Shown here piece after piece: positions 15,292 through 22,824 of a DNA stretch of 64,000 nucleotides (position 1 is the first letter of the stretch; each line of letters starts with the position of its first letter). The DNA lies in NCBI RefSeq assembly GCF_019702945.1, contig NZ_AP024749.1, positions 682,001-746,000 on the forward strand, written 5' to 3'. The notes below the pieces were generated by a model. It saw nothing but the letters and a program-made list of their open reading frames with translations, ran no database searches and had not been told where the DNA came from. The translations under genes and the position numbers were made by a program. This stretch comes from Flavobacterium okayamense. Lineage in GTDB: Bacteria > Bacteroidota > Bacteroidia > Flavobacteriales > Flavobacteriaceae.

Positions 15292-16155
15292 ATGAAGTTT
15301 ACACCAATAATCGCTGGCGTTATGAATTGGGGGGTTTGGGATAAAAACCTAGACATAAAATCAATGGAAAAACTGATTCATACTTTTATGAATCAAAATA
15401 TTACCAGTTTTGATCATGCTGATATTTATGGTGGTTATACAACTGAAGAAAGTTTCGGGAAAGCCTTTAAAAGTTCTGGAATTCAAAGAGAAGCTGTTCA
15501 ATTAATTTCAAAATGTGGAATTAAATATTTATCTGAAAAACGAAGTTATCAAATAAAACATTACGATTACTCCAAAGAATATATCTTATGGAGTGTTGAT
15601 GAATCGTTAAAAAATTTACAAACCGACTATTTAGATTTACTTTTATTACATAGACCTAGTCCACTTCTAAAACCTGAAGAAGTTGCGGAAGCCGTTTCAA
15701 TTTTAAAAGAGAGAGGGAAAATAAAGCACTTTGGATTATCTAATTTTTTACCTCATCAAACCGACTTAGTAAAGCAATATGTTGATGTAGAAGTAAATCA
15801 AATTCAATTTTCTGCAACCCATCATTTTCCTTTAACTGATGGACAGTTAGATTATATGCTTTTAAATCAAATAAAACCGATGGCTTGGAATCCTTTAGGA
15901 AGTGTTTTTAAAGAAAATAATGAACAAACTTTATGTCTTAAAAATTTACTTGCCGATTTAATTATTAAATATGAAGTATCTGCTGACATTATTCTTTTAA
16001 GATGGATTTTACAACATCCTTCTCAAGTAATTCCGGTTATTGGTACTGCCAATCATGATAGAATTGAGAATCTAAAGAAGTTAGATTCATTTCAATTAGA
16101 GACTGAAGATTGGTTTAAAATTTGGACTACGAGTTTGGGACACAAAGTTCCCTAA
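15292..16155 (+). CDS. Aldo/keto reductase family oxidoreductase (YdhF-like)
   Basis: The 287-residue NADPH-dependent barrel enzyme carries the catalytic tetrad D41, Y46 (DHADIYGG), K74 (ISKCG) and H120 (LLLLHRPSP). The cofactor-site region HPSQVIPVIGTANHDRIE lies near the C-terminus. The arrangement of motifs fits the YdhF-like branch, whose substrates are poorly known. It is divergent from the Bat operon and followed after 18 nt by the AlbA_2-domain gene, so those two may share a transcript. Substrate cannot be read from sequence. Confidence 0.92.
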   Translation: MKFTPIIAGVMNWGVWDKNLDIKSMEKLIHTFMNQNITSFDHADIYGGYTTEESFGKAFKSSGIQREAVQLISKCGIKYLSEKRSYQIKHYDYSKEYILWSVDESLKNLQTDYLDLLLLHRPSPLLKPEEVAEAVSILKERGKIKHFGLSNFLPHQTDLVKQYVDVEVNQIQFSATHHFPLTDGQLDYMLLNQIKPMAWNPLGSVFKENNEQTLCLKNLLADLIIKYEVSADIILLRWILQHPSQVIPVIGTANHDRIENLKKLDSFQLETEDWFKIWTTSLGHKVP

Positions 16156-16173
16156 TTTTCAGAAGATTGGAAT

Positions 16174-17313
16174 ATGATAAACAAGCGCTTACTTATCAAA
16201 AATTTATTAGCTCACAATGATGAGAATTCCTTTTATGATAAAAAGCGTCAATTGAATCTTCACACAAAAGAAGGTAAAGCAAAGTTTTTAAAACATATTT
16301 GTGCTTTATCAAACTCTAATCCAGTAAATAATTCCTATATTTTAGTTGGCGTAGAAGATGAAACTAATGAAATTGTAGGTGATGATTTTTTTGATGATAG
16401 TCGTATTCAAAATTTAGTAAATGCTTATTTAGAAAATCCTCCAAAAATTCAATACGAAAACATTCCTTTTCCAAATTTAGACAAATCTAAAGTTGTGGGT
16501 TTAATAACCATTAAACCTAAAAGTAAAACATCTTATTTTAAAAAAGGAATTTACACTATTCCTGCAAAAACACACTTTGTTAGGGTTGGTAGTAACTCTA
16601 TGCCAACAGAAGATAAAATTCCGTTTTCAAAATTAAATACAGAAACTGTTATCAGTATCGAAAATAATTCAAGAAACAGCATTGAACACACTTTAGATGG
16701 TGTATTAGATTTTATAAATAATAGACATAACGATCTACATCATAAATACAAGGTTTTTAAGGAGCTTTTTGTTGTATGTTGGGCAGGAAACAAACGAAAG
16801 GTTCGCGATAAAATTTTTTATTCTAGAGTAGATATTGAATTAATAAATGAGCAAGTAAAATTATTTTATTCGGCTCAAGACGATGTTGTAATTGAATATG
16901 ATGAAACGTCTTTTACAACTATTGAATATGTTCCGCTTGGTATAAATGATAAAACCAGTTATTATCCTTTGGAAAAAGTAACCATTACATTTTTTGACAA
17001 TGGTTATTATAAAATTGAAAACGAAATGCTTTTTGAACCGCCTCAATACAATAGAAAATTACTGCATCATATTTACAATGCTAATCTGAGTTTGTTAAAA
17101 AAACTTGAAAATGGTTTAAGTCTCACTCCAAGAGAAGCTTCTGACTTACTAATTTTACCTTCGACTTTGATGATTTGCTATTTAAATGGATTTGATGAAG
17201 CGAAGCAAAAACTAATTGAGGCAAAAAGAGTTTTAAAGGAATTAGAAAATCAAGAAGCTTACATTGCCTTTAAAGAGGCTATGAGAGTGTTGCGAAAAAT
17301 GAAATATAACTAA
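16174..17313 (+). CDS. AlbA_2 (Schlafen AlbA_2-like) domain protein
   Basis: The first 150 residues carry the AlbA_2 pattern: a charged opening helix, FLKHICALSNSNPVNNSYILVGVEDETNEIVG, and a strand series ending FVRVGSNSMP. This domain is annotated as putative nucleic-acid-binding or ATP-binding in many bacterial proteins, often transcriptional regulators or defence proteins. The remaining 230 residues have no family I recognise and end in a helical stretch (LENQEAYIAFKEAMRVLRKM). No helix-turn-helix or ATPase motif is visible. Role unknown. Its last 4 nt overlap a convergent small gene. Confidence 0.75.
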   Translation: MINKRLLIKNLLAHNDENSFYDKKRQLNLHTKEGKAKFLKHICALSNSNPVNNSYILVGVEDETNEIVGDDFFDDSRIQNLVNAYLENPPKIQYENIPFPNLDKSKVVGLITIKPKSKTSYFKKGIYTIPAKTHFVRVGSNSMPTEDKIPFSKLNTETVISIENNSRNSIEHTLDGVLDFINNRHNDLHHKYKVFKELFVVCWAGNKRKVRDKIFYSRVDIELINEQVKLFYSAQDDVVIEYDETSFTTIEYVPLGINDKTSYYPLEKVTITFFDNGYYKIENEMLFEPPQYNRKLLHHIYNANLSLLKKLENGLSLTPREASDLLILPSTLMICYLNGFDEAKQKLIEAKRVLKELENQEAYIAFKEAMRVLRKMKYN

Positions 17314-17534
17314 AAAAAATTATTAAACTTTTGTGAAATTAACATATAGGCATAACTAACAAATAATATTATACCTGAAGCATAAATTACTTTAAACTGA
17401 ATCGCTACGTTTTTAAAAAGCAACTTTGATTCATTATCAAAATCAAGATAAAAACTTGCTGCATTCATAATAATTCCTAACCAAATTAATGTAAGAACTA
17501 TTAGTGCCGAAATTACAATTACAAATCGTTTCAT
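17310..17534 (-). CDS. Small two-helix membrane protein, 74 aa, with a shared-element promoter
   Basis: Two hydrophobic segments (about residues 4-24 and 49-67) flank a short loop with FYLDFDNESKLLF. No family is recognised. It lies directly downstream of the LuxR-type regulator gene on the same strand but has its own promoter at 17574-17635, built like those at 20923 and 62591. That makes the gene more credible than its size alone would and places it in the candidate regulon of the neighbouring two-component system. It ends by overlapping the convergent AlbA_2 gene by 4 nt. Confidence 0.7.
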   Translation of the reverse strand: MKRFVIVISALIVLTLIWLGIIMNAASFYLDFDNESKLLFKNVAIQFKVIYASGIILFVSYAYMLISQKFNNFF

Positions 17535-17573
17535 GTCTTCTCATTATTAAAGTTAACCTCATTCCTAATAATG

Positions 17574-17635
17574 TAAAGTTACGGCAAGATAGTAATTGAG
17601 TGGATACAGGTTTTCTGTATATTTTGTTAAAGTTT
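17574..17635 (-). promoter_or_regulatory. Shared-element promoter 1, upstream of the 74-aa gene
   Basis: On the plus strand 17601-17635 starts TGGATACAGG and ends TTGTTAAAGTTT; its core ATACAG-GTTTT-CTGTAT is a perfect inverted repeat. After exactly 19 nt (17582-17600) the minus strand has TAACTTTA (17581-17574), one base off the Bacteroidota -7 consensus TAnnTTTG. No -33 TTG is visible; the element occupies that position. The ATG follows about 40 nt downstream. Copies with the same layout occur at 20923-20984 and 62591-62652. Confidence 0.8.
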
Positions 17636-17648
17636 AGATACAGAAATA

Positions 17649-18326
17649 CTAGATGAAACCGTGCTTTTTAGCTTCTCTTACTATATCTTCATCACTTCCG
17701 CCTACGATAGAAAAGCATTCTTTTATTTGTGCTTTTCGTTTATCAACAGCACTTTGACCAAGATTTAAATACTGTGGAATATTTTTAGTTAAAACACCTT
17801 GAGATAGTAATCTAATTATTTCTCTGTTTTGCTCATCTAAAAGTACATTATTTGATCCTGTTGAAAGAATCTCATTTATACCTTCAGAAACCGTTTTACT
17901 TTCATAAATTTTACCTTGGATAATATGCTCAAATGCAGACAAAAGTTCTTCTGCAGAGAAATCACTTTTAACCAAAAGTCCGTTAGGTTTTATTTTTTTC
18001 TTTAAATCATAAAGCATAAACGCTTCAGCATGAGAAGTAAGTATTATTATTTTAGTTTCAGGAAGTTTCTGTTTTATGATTGCCGCTAAATCTTCACCCG
18101 AAAGTATTTTCTCTTCTTCATATGGTGGTAGGCTTAAATCAAGAAAGACAACATCAAAAGTAGAAATCGTAGATTTTTGAAGAACTTGATAAGCTTCTTT
18201 ACAGGAAAAAGCAGTTGTGTAATTAAATGTTAACCCCATTTCATTAAAAGATAATATACTTTTATAACCCTCAATTATCATGGGGTGATCGTCAATCATA
18301 AAAATATTTAACTTGTTTTCTTCCAT
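17649..18326 (-). CDS. LuxR/NarL-type response regulator
   Basis: The 225-residue protein has a receiver domain (residues 6-135) with acidic pocket D12-D13, phosphoacceptor D63 (VVFLDLSLP), T97 and K120. A C-terminal helix-turn-helix (about 157-205, REIIRLLSQGVLTKNIPQYL, then GQSAVDKRKAQIKECF) completes it. It starts 2 nt before the end of the kinase gene and is surely its partner. LuxR-type dimers commonly bind inverted repeats, so it is the natural candidate to bind the TACAG/CTGTA elements upstream of its own operon (20950) and next to its 3' end (17601). Confidence 0.95.
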   Translation of the reverse strand: MEENKLNIFMIDDHPMIIEGYKSILSFNEMGLTFNYTTAFSCKEAYQVLQKSTISTFDVVFLDLSLPPYEEEKILSGEDLAAIIKQKLPETKIIILTSHAEAFMLYDLKKKIKPNGLLVKSDFSAEELLSAFEHIIQGKIYESKTVSEGINEILSTGSNNVLLDEQNREIIRLLSQGVLTKNIPQYLNLGQSAVDKRKAQIKECFSIVGGSDEDIVREAKKHGFI

Positions 18327-18328
18327 AA

Positions 18329-20335
18329 CTAATATATCTTATTTAAAACTAACGAAATTTGTGTGCCTTTATTGGGTCCTGATTTTAATTTAAATTCTGC
18401 ATTTATATCATCGGCTCTTTCCTGCATGTTTTTAATACCAATTCCTTTTTTCTTTTTAGAAGTATCAAAACCCTTTCCATCATCACTTATATTGACCAGT
18501 AAAGAATTTTCATTCTTAATGAATTCTATAGAAATATTTTTGGCTTCGGCATATTTGTTTGTATTAAAAAGAGCTTCTTGTAAAATTCTATATAAGTTCA
18601 TTTTAATTTTAGTCTCAATAGTTTCCCATGGAATGTTTTCATCAATATTATATACTAAATTTGATTCCGTTAGTGGTTTCTGTTTTTCAAGGAAATCAAC
18701 TAAAATATTTTTAAAGTTATTATTTGTATATGATTCGGCTGTTAATTCGTGAGCTATACTTCTTACTTCTTTTTCTATATTTTGAATTTCGTTAATATGT
18801 GGTAAACATTTTTGGATTGTTTCTTCGTCAGTTCTTTTATTTAAAACAAATAAATTTAGTCTTGTACTGGCTAATTTATTCATAACTCCATCATGTAATT
18901 CTCTTGCAATTCTCTTCTTCTCTGAATTTCTAGCTTCGTCTATTTTTACTTGTTGCTCAATCATCATTTGATAGATCTTCTCGTTTGCTTGTTGTTGTTG
19001 ATGTGCAAAAACTAATTGCTTTTGTCTGCTTCTTAAATAAAGAACTATGTATAGTAATGATCCTATGGAAAACAACACAAGAAAAACTAGTACAATTGTA
19101 GAAAGCTTATTAGTAATCGCTTCTTTTTCAATTATAATTTGATCGGTTTCAAATTCAATTCGCGCTAATTTATTTCGAGTATTTCTCTCTTGTTCTTGTA
19201 AACTGTCGCTAAGTTTTATGTATTCTTGGGCGTATTGTAAGCCTTTTTTGGGCTCTATTTTGGTAAAAAAATCTAAAGTAGTTAAGACTTCTTTGTTGTA
19301 GTTAGATTCTTTGGCGAGTTGATAAGCCTCTTGGTTTAATTTTTTGGCATTAAGGGTATCTTTTTTTTCTAAATAATATTCTGTAAGGTGGATACGGCTG
19401 TTGATTTTTCCTGCAACATCGTTAATACTATCTCTAATTTTTAATGCTTCATTAAAGTCATTTATAGCATCTTTTTTTAATTTAAAATTTGTATAGGCAT
19501 ATAAACTAAGAACAGATGCATATAGTCCTGGATGTAACTCTTTTGTTTCTTTAACCTCTAAAGCCTTGTTGTATATATTCAAAGCTCTGTTATAGGATTT
19601 TGCATTTAAATATACATGACCAATATTATTATAAGCTTGAACTTCTAAAAGACCTGTATTTATGTTTTTATCTGATTTTTTTAATTCTTCAAGTGATTTA
19701 AAATAATACTCAATTGATTTTTCATAATTTTTTTGACCTTCTAGAACTCTACCTAAATTATCATAACATTGATGAATTATTTCATTGTCATTTATTTCTT
19801 GAGCAATTTTTAAAGCGTTAATTGTTTCAATTTCACTTCCTAAAAAATCTTTTTCAAATAATAAGACTCTTGCAATATGTAAGGTCGTTATTGCTAAATT
19901 GTATTTATCAGTCTTTTTTTCATATTTATCTTTAGCTCTTAGATAATAATAATATGCACTATCATTTTTAAAATTATAAAAATAATAATCTCCTATATAA
20001 TATTCTGCTTTAGCAATTTGAAGAGTGTCTTTTAAGGCTTTAGATAAACTTAAAGCCTCTTTTGATACTTTAAAATAATTATCATATTCTAACAAAGTAA
20101 AATACCTGTTAGCTACTTTAAAAATATTTTTTAATTGTAAAGAATCTCTTTCATTTTTATTGTTAACAATTGAATAAGCTGAATCAACATGCTTAATTCT
20201 ATCGTCTCTATTTAATTCAAGATTGTATGCTTCAATAAAATGATTTTCTAATTTACTTGAATTGGGTAAATTATTTTCATCTCTTTTACATGAAAAGAAA
20301 ATTAATACTAGGGTAAAAGCTAATAAATATTTCAA
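18329..20335 (-). CDS. TPR-containing sensor histidine kinase (HisKA_3), lipoprotein-type N-terminus
   Basis: The 668-residue kinase begins with a signal sequence ending in a lipobox-like IFFSC (C16). TPR repeats (about residues 35-380, e.g. YDNLGRVLEGQKNYEKSIEY) follow, then a membrane helix (411-434), a coiled coil and a HisKA_3 dimerisation domain with H481 in ARELHDGV. The HATPase domain has the N box in ILQEALFNTNKYAEA and G boxes DDGKGFD and GIGIKNMQERA. TPRs lie outside the cytoplasm, so the ligand is presumably a periplasmic protein or peptide. It is translated just before the response regulator and downstream of two small exported proteins. Confidence 0.93.
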   Translation of the reverse strand: MKYLLAFTLVLIFFSCKRDENNLPNSSKLENHFIEAYNLELNRDDRIKHVDSAYSIVNNKNERDSLQLKNIFKVANRYFTLLEYDNYFKVSKEALSLSKALKDTLQIAKAEYYIGDYYFYNFKNDSAYYYYLRAKDKYEKKTDKYNLAITTLHIARVLLFEKDFLGSEIETINALKIAQEINDNEIIHQCYDNLGRVLEGQKNYEKSIEYYFKSLEELKKSDKNINTGLLEVQAYNNIGHVYLNAKSYNRALNIYNKALEVKETKELHPGLYASVLSLYAYTNFKLKKDAINDFNEALKIRDSINDVAGKINSRIHLTEYYLEKKDTLNAKKLNQEAYQLAKESNYNKEVLTTLDFFTKIEPKKGLQYAQEYIKLSDSLQEQERNTRNKLARIEFETDQIIIEKEAITNKLSTIVLVFLVLFSIGSLLYIVLYLRSRQKQLVFAHQQQQANEKIYQMMIEQQVKIDEARNSEKKRIARELHDGVMNKLASTRLNLFVLNKRTDEETIQKCLPHINEIQNIEKEVRSIAHELTAESYTNNNFKNILVDFLEKQKPLTESNLVYNIDENIPWETIETKIKMNLYRILQEALFNTNKYAEAKNISIEFIKNENSLLVNISDDGKGFDTSKKKKGIGIKNMQERADDINAEFKLKSGPNKGTQISLVLNKIY

Positions 20336-20371
20336 ATCAGATCCTTTTCACAAAGCTAAACAAAATTACCA

Positions 20372-20551
20372 TTAATCTCTTTTTATACTGATAATTGGTA
20401 ATTGCTCTCCTGAATGAATAGATGAATTTACTGTTTTAAACTCTTTTTCAAAATAAATTTCATTTTTTGGTTGTTTCATAACTTCTTTAGAAATCATTGA
20501 TAATAGAGTAATTAATATTACTAATCCAAATAAAACTGTTGAATTTTTCAT
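20372..20551 (-). CDS. Small single-helix exported peptide, 59 aa
   Basis: The minus-strand frame from the ATG at 20551 to the TAA at 20372 encodes MKNSTVLFGLVILITLLSMI, then a mature part of about 38 residues rich in K, E and polar residues and ending in PIISIKRD. The hydrophobic stretch (residues 5-20) is either an uncleaved anchor or a signal peptide. It lies between the small lipoprotein and the histidine kinase, 22 nt and 36 nt away, all on one strand, so an operon is likely. No homologue is recognised. It could be a ligand or accessory of the kinase, which is inference from position alone. Confidence 0.6.
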   Translation of the reverse strand: MKNSTVLFGLVILITLLSMISKEVMKQPKNEIYFEKEFKTVNSSIHSGEQLPIISIKRD

Positions 20552-20573
20552 GTTTTTGTATTTTTATATTCTA

Positions 20574-20831
20574 TTAATCTTTTTTTGGTGGTACTAAAAC
20601 TGGTTCTGTGTTGTCTGACGAACCTGTTGTATCCTCTTCTCCATCTTTAGCTGCCCAATTAGATTCGTTGTCATCTATTGGTAAAATGTCATCATAAATA
20701 AGGTTTAATTGTTCATTCATTCTGTGAACCTTTAATTCTTCTGTGTCTGGCATGTCATAAGCATCTGTTGAACACGACACAGATACCAATACTAAGCTAA
20801 CTAAGCTTAGAGCAAAAATTACTTTTTTCAT
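20574..20831 (-). CDS. Small lipoprotein, 85 aa, first gene of the two-component operon
   Basis: A signal sequence (MKKVIFALSLVSLVLVSVSC) ends in a lipobox with C20. The mature part is short, acidic and low in structure (DTEELKVHRMNEQLNLIYDD, then a tail of E, D, T, S and P). It would be lipid-anchored in the periplasm or on the surface. It is the first gene behind the promoter at 20923-20984 and is followed by the 59-residue peptide, the TPR kinase and the regulator. No family is recognised. A sensory-accessory or ligand role for the kinase is inferred from linkage only. Confidence 0.75.
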   Translation of the reverse strand: MKKVIFALSLVSLVLVSVSCSTDAYDMPDTEELKVHRMNEQLNLIYDDILPIDDNESNWAAKDGEEDTTGSSDNTEPVLVPPKKD

Positions 20832-20922
20832 AATATTTAATATTGGGTTATTTTGTATTTTTGATTTCCTTAAAACTCAAATAAATTATAATTATTTGAT
20901 AATCAAATAATTCGACTAGAAA

Positions 20923-20984
20923 CAAAGTTAAGAAAGAAAGAGTTTTAGTTGGATACAGATTTTCTGTAAAAATTGTTAAAGTTT
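20923..20984 (-). promoter_or_regulatory. Shared-element promoter 2, upstream of lipoprotein-peptide-kinase-regulator operon
   Basis: The plus-strand element 20950-20984 starts TGGATACAG and ends TTGTTAAAGTTT, with inverted repeat TACAG-ATTTT-CTGTA. After exactly 19 nt (20931-20949) the minus strand has TAACTTTG (20930-20923), a perfect TAnnTTTG -7 box. The leader to the ATG at 20831 is about 85 nt. The far end of the element is 4 nt from the plus-strand ATG of the phosphatase gene, so a bound regulator could also affect that gene. Confidence 0.85.
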
Positions 20985-20988
20985 CTCT

Positions 20989-21714
20989 ATGCGTAAATTA
21001 GTTGTTGGTGATGTTCATGGAGGTTTAAAAGCCTTAAAACAAACTCTTGAAAGGGCAAAAGTGACTCCAAATGATCTTATTATTTTCTTAGGTGATTATG
21101 TTGATGGTTGGAGTGAGTCGTCTAAGGTGATTGATTTTTTAATCCATTTTCAGTCGACACATAATTGTATTTGTTTATTAGGAAATCACGACGAATTACT
21201 ATTAGAATGGTTGGAAACTGGTGAAGAAAATTTGGTTTGGCTTCAACATGGAGGACAAGTTACTGTAAATGAATATCAACTATTAAGTCCTGATAAAATT
21301 CAGCAGCATATCAAGTTTATTAAGTCTTTGCCAACTTTTCATTTGGATGATAAAAACAGATTGTTTCTTCATGCCGGTTTTACGAGTTATAAAGGAATTG
21401 AATTCGAATATTATAAAAAGCTTTTTTATTGGGACCGAACACTTTGGGAAACAGCTTTGGCTTTAGATTCAAATCTTTCTAAAGACGATTTATTTTATCC
21501 TAAAAGATTCAATTTGTATAACGAAATTTACATTGGCCACACACCAGTTACCCAAATTAATGAAACAATTCCGGTTAACAAAGCTTGTATTTGGAATATA
21601 GATACTGGTGCTGCATTTAAAGGAAAACTAACAATTATGGATGTAGACACCAAAGAATTTTGGCAAAGTGATGTTTTACCTGAATTATATCCAAACGAAA
21701 AAGGTCGGAATTAA
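20989..21714 (+). CDS. PPP-family metallophosphatase
   Basis: The 241-residue protein carries the PPP-family metal-binding motifs: GDVHG (D8, H10), GDYVDG (D36), GNHD (N66, H67, D68), and later histidines in FLHAGF and YIGHTP. These bind a two-metal centre that hydrolyses phosphomonoesters. Bacterial relatives act on phosphoproteins or on small molecules such as diadenosine tetraphosphate; the substrate here is not readable. It is divergent from the two-component operon, and its ATG is only 5 nt past the shared promoter element. There is little room for a separate promoter, so it may be transcribed leaderless or be affected by regulator binding. Confidence 0.92.
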   Translation: MRKLVVGDVHGGLKALKQTLERAKVTPNDLIIFLGDYVDGWSESSKVIDFLIHFQSTHNCICLLGNHDELLLEWLETGEENLVWLQHGGQVTVNEYQLLSPDKIQQHIKFIKSLPTFHLDDKNRLFLHAGFTSYKGIEFEYYKKLFYWDRTLWETALALDSNLSKDDLFYPKRFNLYNEIYIGHTPVTQINETIPVNKACIWNIDTGAAFKGKLTIMDVDTKEFWQSDVLPELYPNEKGRN

Positions 21715-21748
21715 GCCTATTCCTTATCTTTGTTCAAAATTTACAATA

Positions 21749-22240
21749 ATGAAAAAAATAGTTTTTATACTTACTTTTTTTTCTGCTTTTGCTCAAGGGC
21801 AAGTTTTTAGTGGAAAAGGAGATCAAAAATTTCAAATTGGCGCTAATTTTCAAGATCACGGAAATGGTATTATTGGCACTTATGATCATGGTTTAGGAAA
21901 AAACTTTTCAATTGGAGGAGTAGCATGCTATTTGTTAGGAGTTGAAGAAGTTTTAGGAGATAAACCAAATTTTGAAGATCGTTTTGATTTAAAAGCCCGT
22001 TTTAGTGCTCATATTGCAGATATATTTGATATTGAAGAAAAGTTTGATTTTTACCCTGGTTTAGATATTGGTTTAAAAAACTTTGGTGCACATTTAGGTG
22101 CTCGTTATTTCTTTACCGATGGAATAGGAATTTATTCGGAAGTACAATTCCCAATTGCGCAATATGATACCGATGTTGTGGGATTTGAAAATTATAATAA
22201 TCAATTTAACTTCTCAATTGGAGCAAGTTTTAATTTATAG
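21749..22240 (+). CDS. DUF6646-like outer-membrane beta-barrel protein
   Basis: The start is taken at the ATG at 21749 (MKKIVFILTFFSAFAQGQ, a signal peptide). The frame open to 21668 overlaps the preceding gene and is not credible. The mature 145 residues alternate polar and hydrophobic residues with Gly turns (GANFQDHGNGIIGTYDHGLG, AHLGARYFFTDGIGIY) and end in ASFNL, a typical C-terminal beta-signal. This fits a small eight-strand outer-membrane barrel. Function unknown. The next gene follows after 3 nt. Confidence 0.8.
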   Translation: MKKIVFILTFFSAFAQGQVFSGKGDQKFQIGANFQDHGNGIIGTYDHGLGKNFSIGGVACYLLGVEEVLGDKPNFEDRFDLKARFSAHIADIFDIEEKFDFYPGLDIGLKNFGAHLGARYFFTDGIGIYSEVQFPIAQYDTDVVGFENYNNQFNFSIGASFNL

Positions 22241-22243
22241 AAA

Positions 22244-22819
22244 ATGAGTATAGTTACAGAAAAAAGATTAAAAGATAGAAGCGGTTCGGTTTGTGAAATT
22301 AGTGGAAGCGATGAAAACTTAGTGGTTTATTTAGTAGAACCAAAAACAGAAGATATTCCTGAAAATTGCATTTTAATTACAAAGTCGTTAAAAGAGCAAA
22401 TCGAAAACAAAGAATTGATGAATCCTAATGATTGGAGAGGTTTATCAGATAGTATGTGGAATGAAAATTTACCCGTACAAATCGTTTCTTGGCGAATGTT
22501 AGCTCGTTTAAAAAATTATGATTTATTAGACATGATGTATCTTGATGAAGAGGCATTAGAATGGGCAAAAGCAACTGGGGAAGACGAAGATGAGGAAGGT
22601 AAAATTGTACATAAGGATTCTAATGGAAACATTTTACAAGATGGCGACTCGGTAGTTTTAATTAAAGATTTAGACGTAAAAGGTGCCAACTTTACCGCAA
22701 AACGAGGCGCCCCTGTTCATAACATCAAATTAGTTTGGGACAATGCCGAACAAATTGAAGGTCGTGTGGAAGGCCAACATATCGTTATTTTAACGCAATA
22801 CGTAAAGAAAACGAAGTAA
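22244..22819 (+). CDS. PhnA-domain protein
   Basis: The last 70 residues hold the PhnA domain (DSNGNILQDGDSVVLIKDLDVKG, then KRGAPVHNIKLV, IEGRVEGQHIVILTQYVKK), a small SH3-like fold. The N-terminal 100 residues correspond to the longer Bacteroidota form and contain one Cys pair too sparse for the zinc ribbon of the E. coli form. Despite the name, PhnA is not needed for phosphonate use and its role is unclear. It lies 3 nt after the outer-membrane protein gene and 5 nt before the next, so these probably form one transcript. Confidence 0.88.
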   Translation: MSIVTEKRLKDRSGSVCEISGSDENLVVYLVEPKTEDIPENCILITKSLKEQIENKELMNPNDWRGLSDSMWNENLPVQIVSWRMLARLKNYDLLDMMYLDEEALEWAKATGEDEDEEGKIVHKDSNGNILQDGDSVVLIKDLDVKGANFTAKRGAPVHNIKLVWDNAEQIEGRVEGQHIVILTQYVKKTK

Positions 22820-22824
22820 AAAAG

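Noticed and set aside
21668-21748. Upstream extension of the outer-membrane barrel gene
   Set aside because: It overlaps the preceding phosphatase gene and would hide a clear signal peptide starting at 21749.
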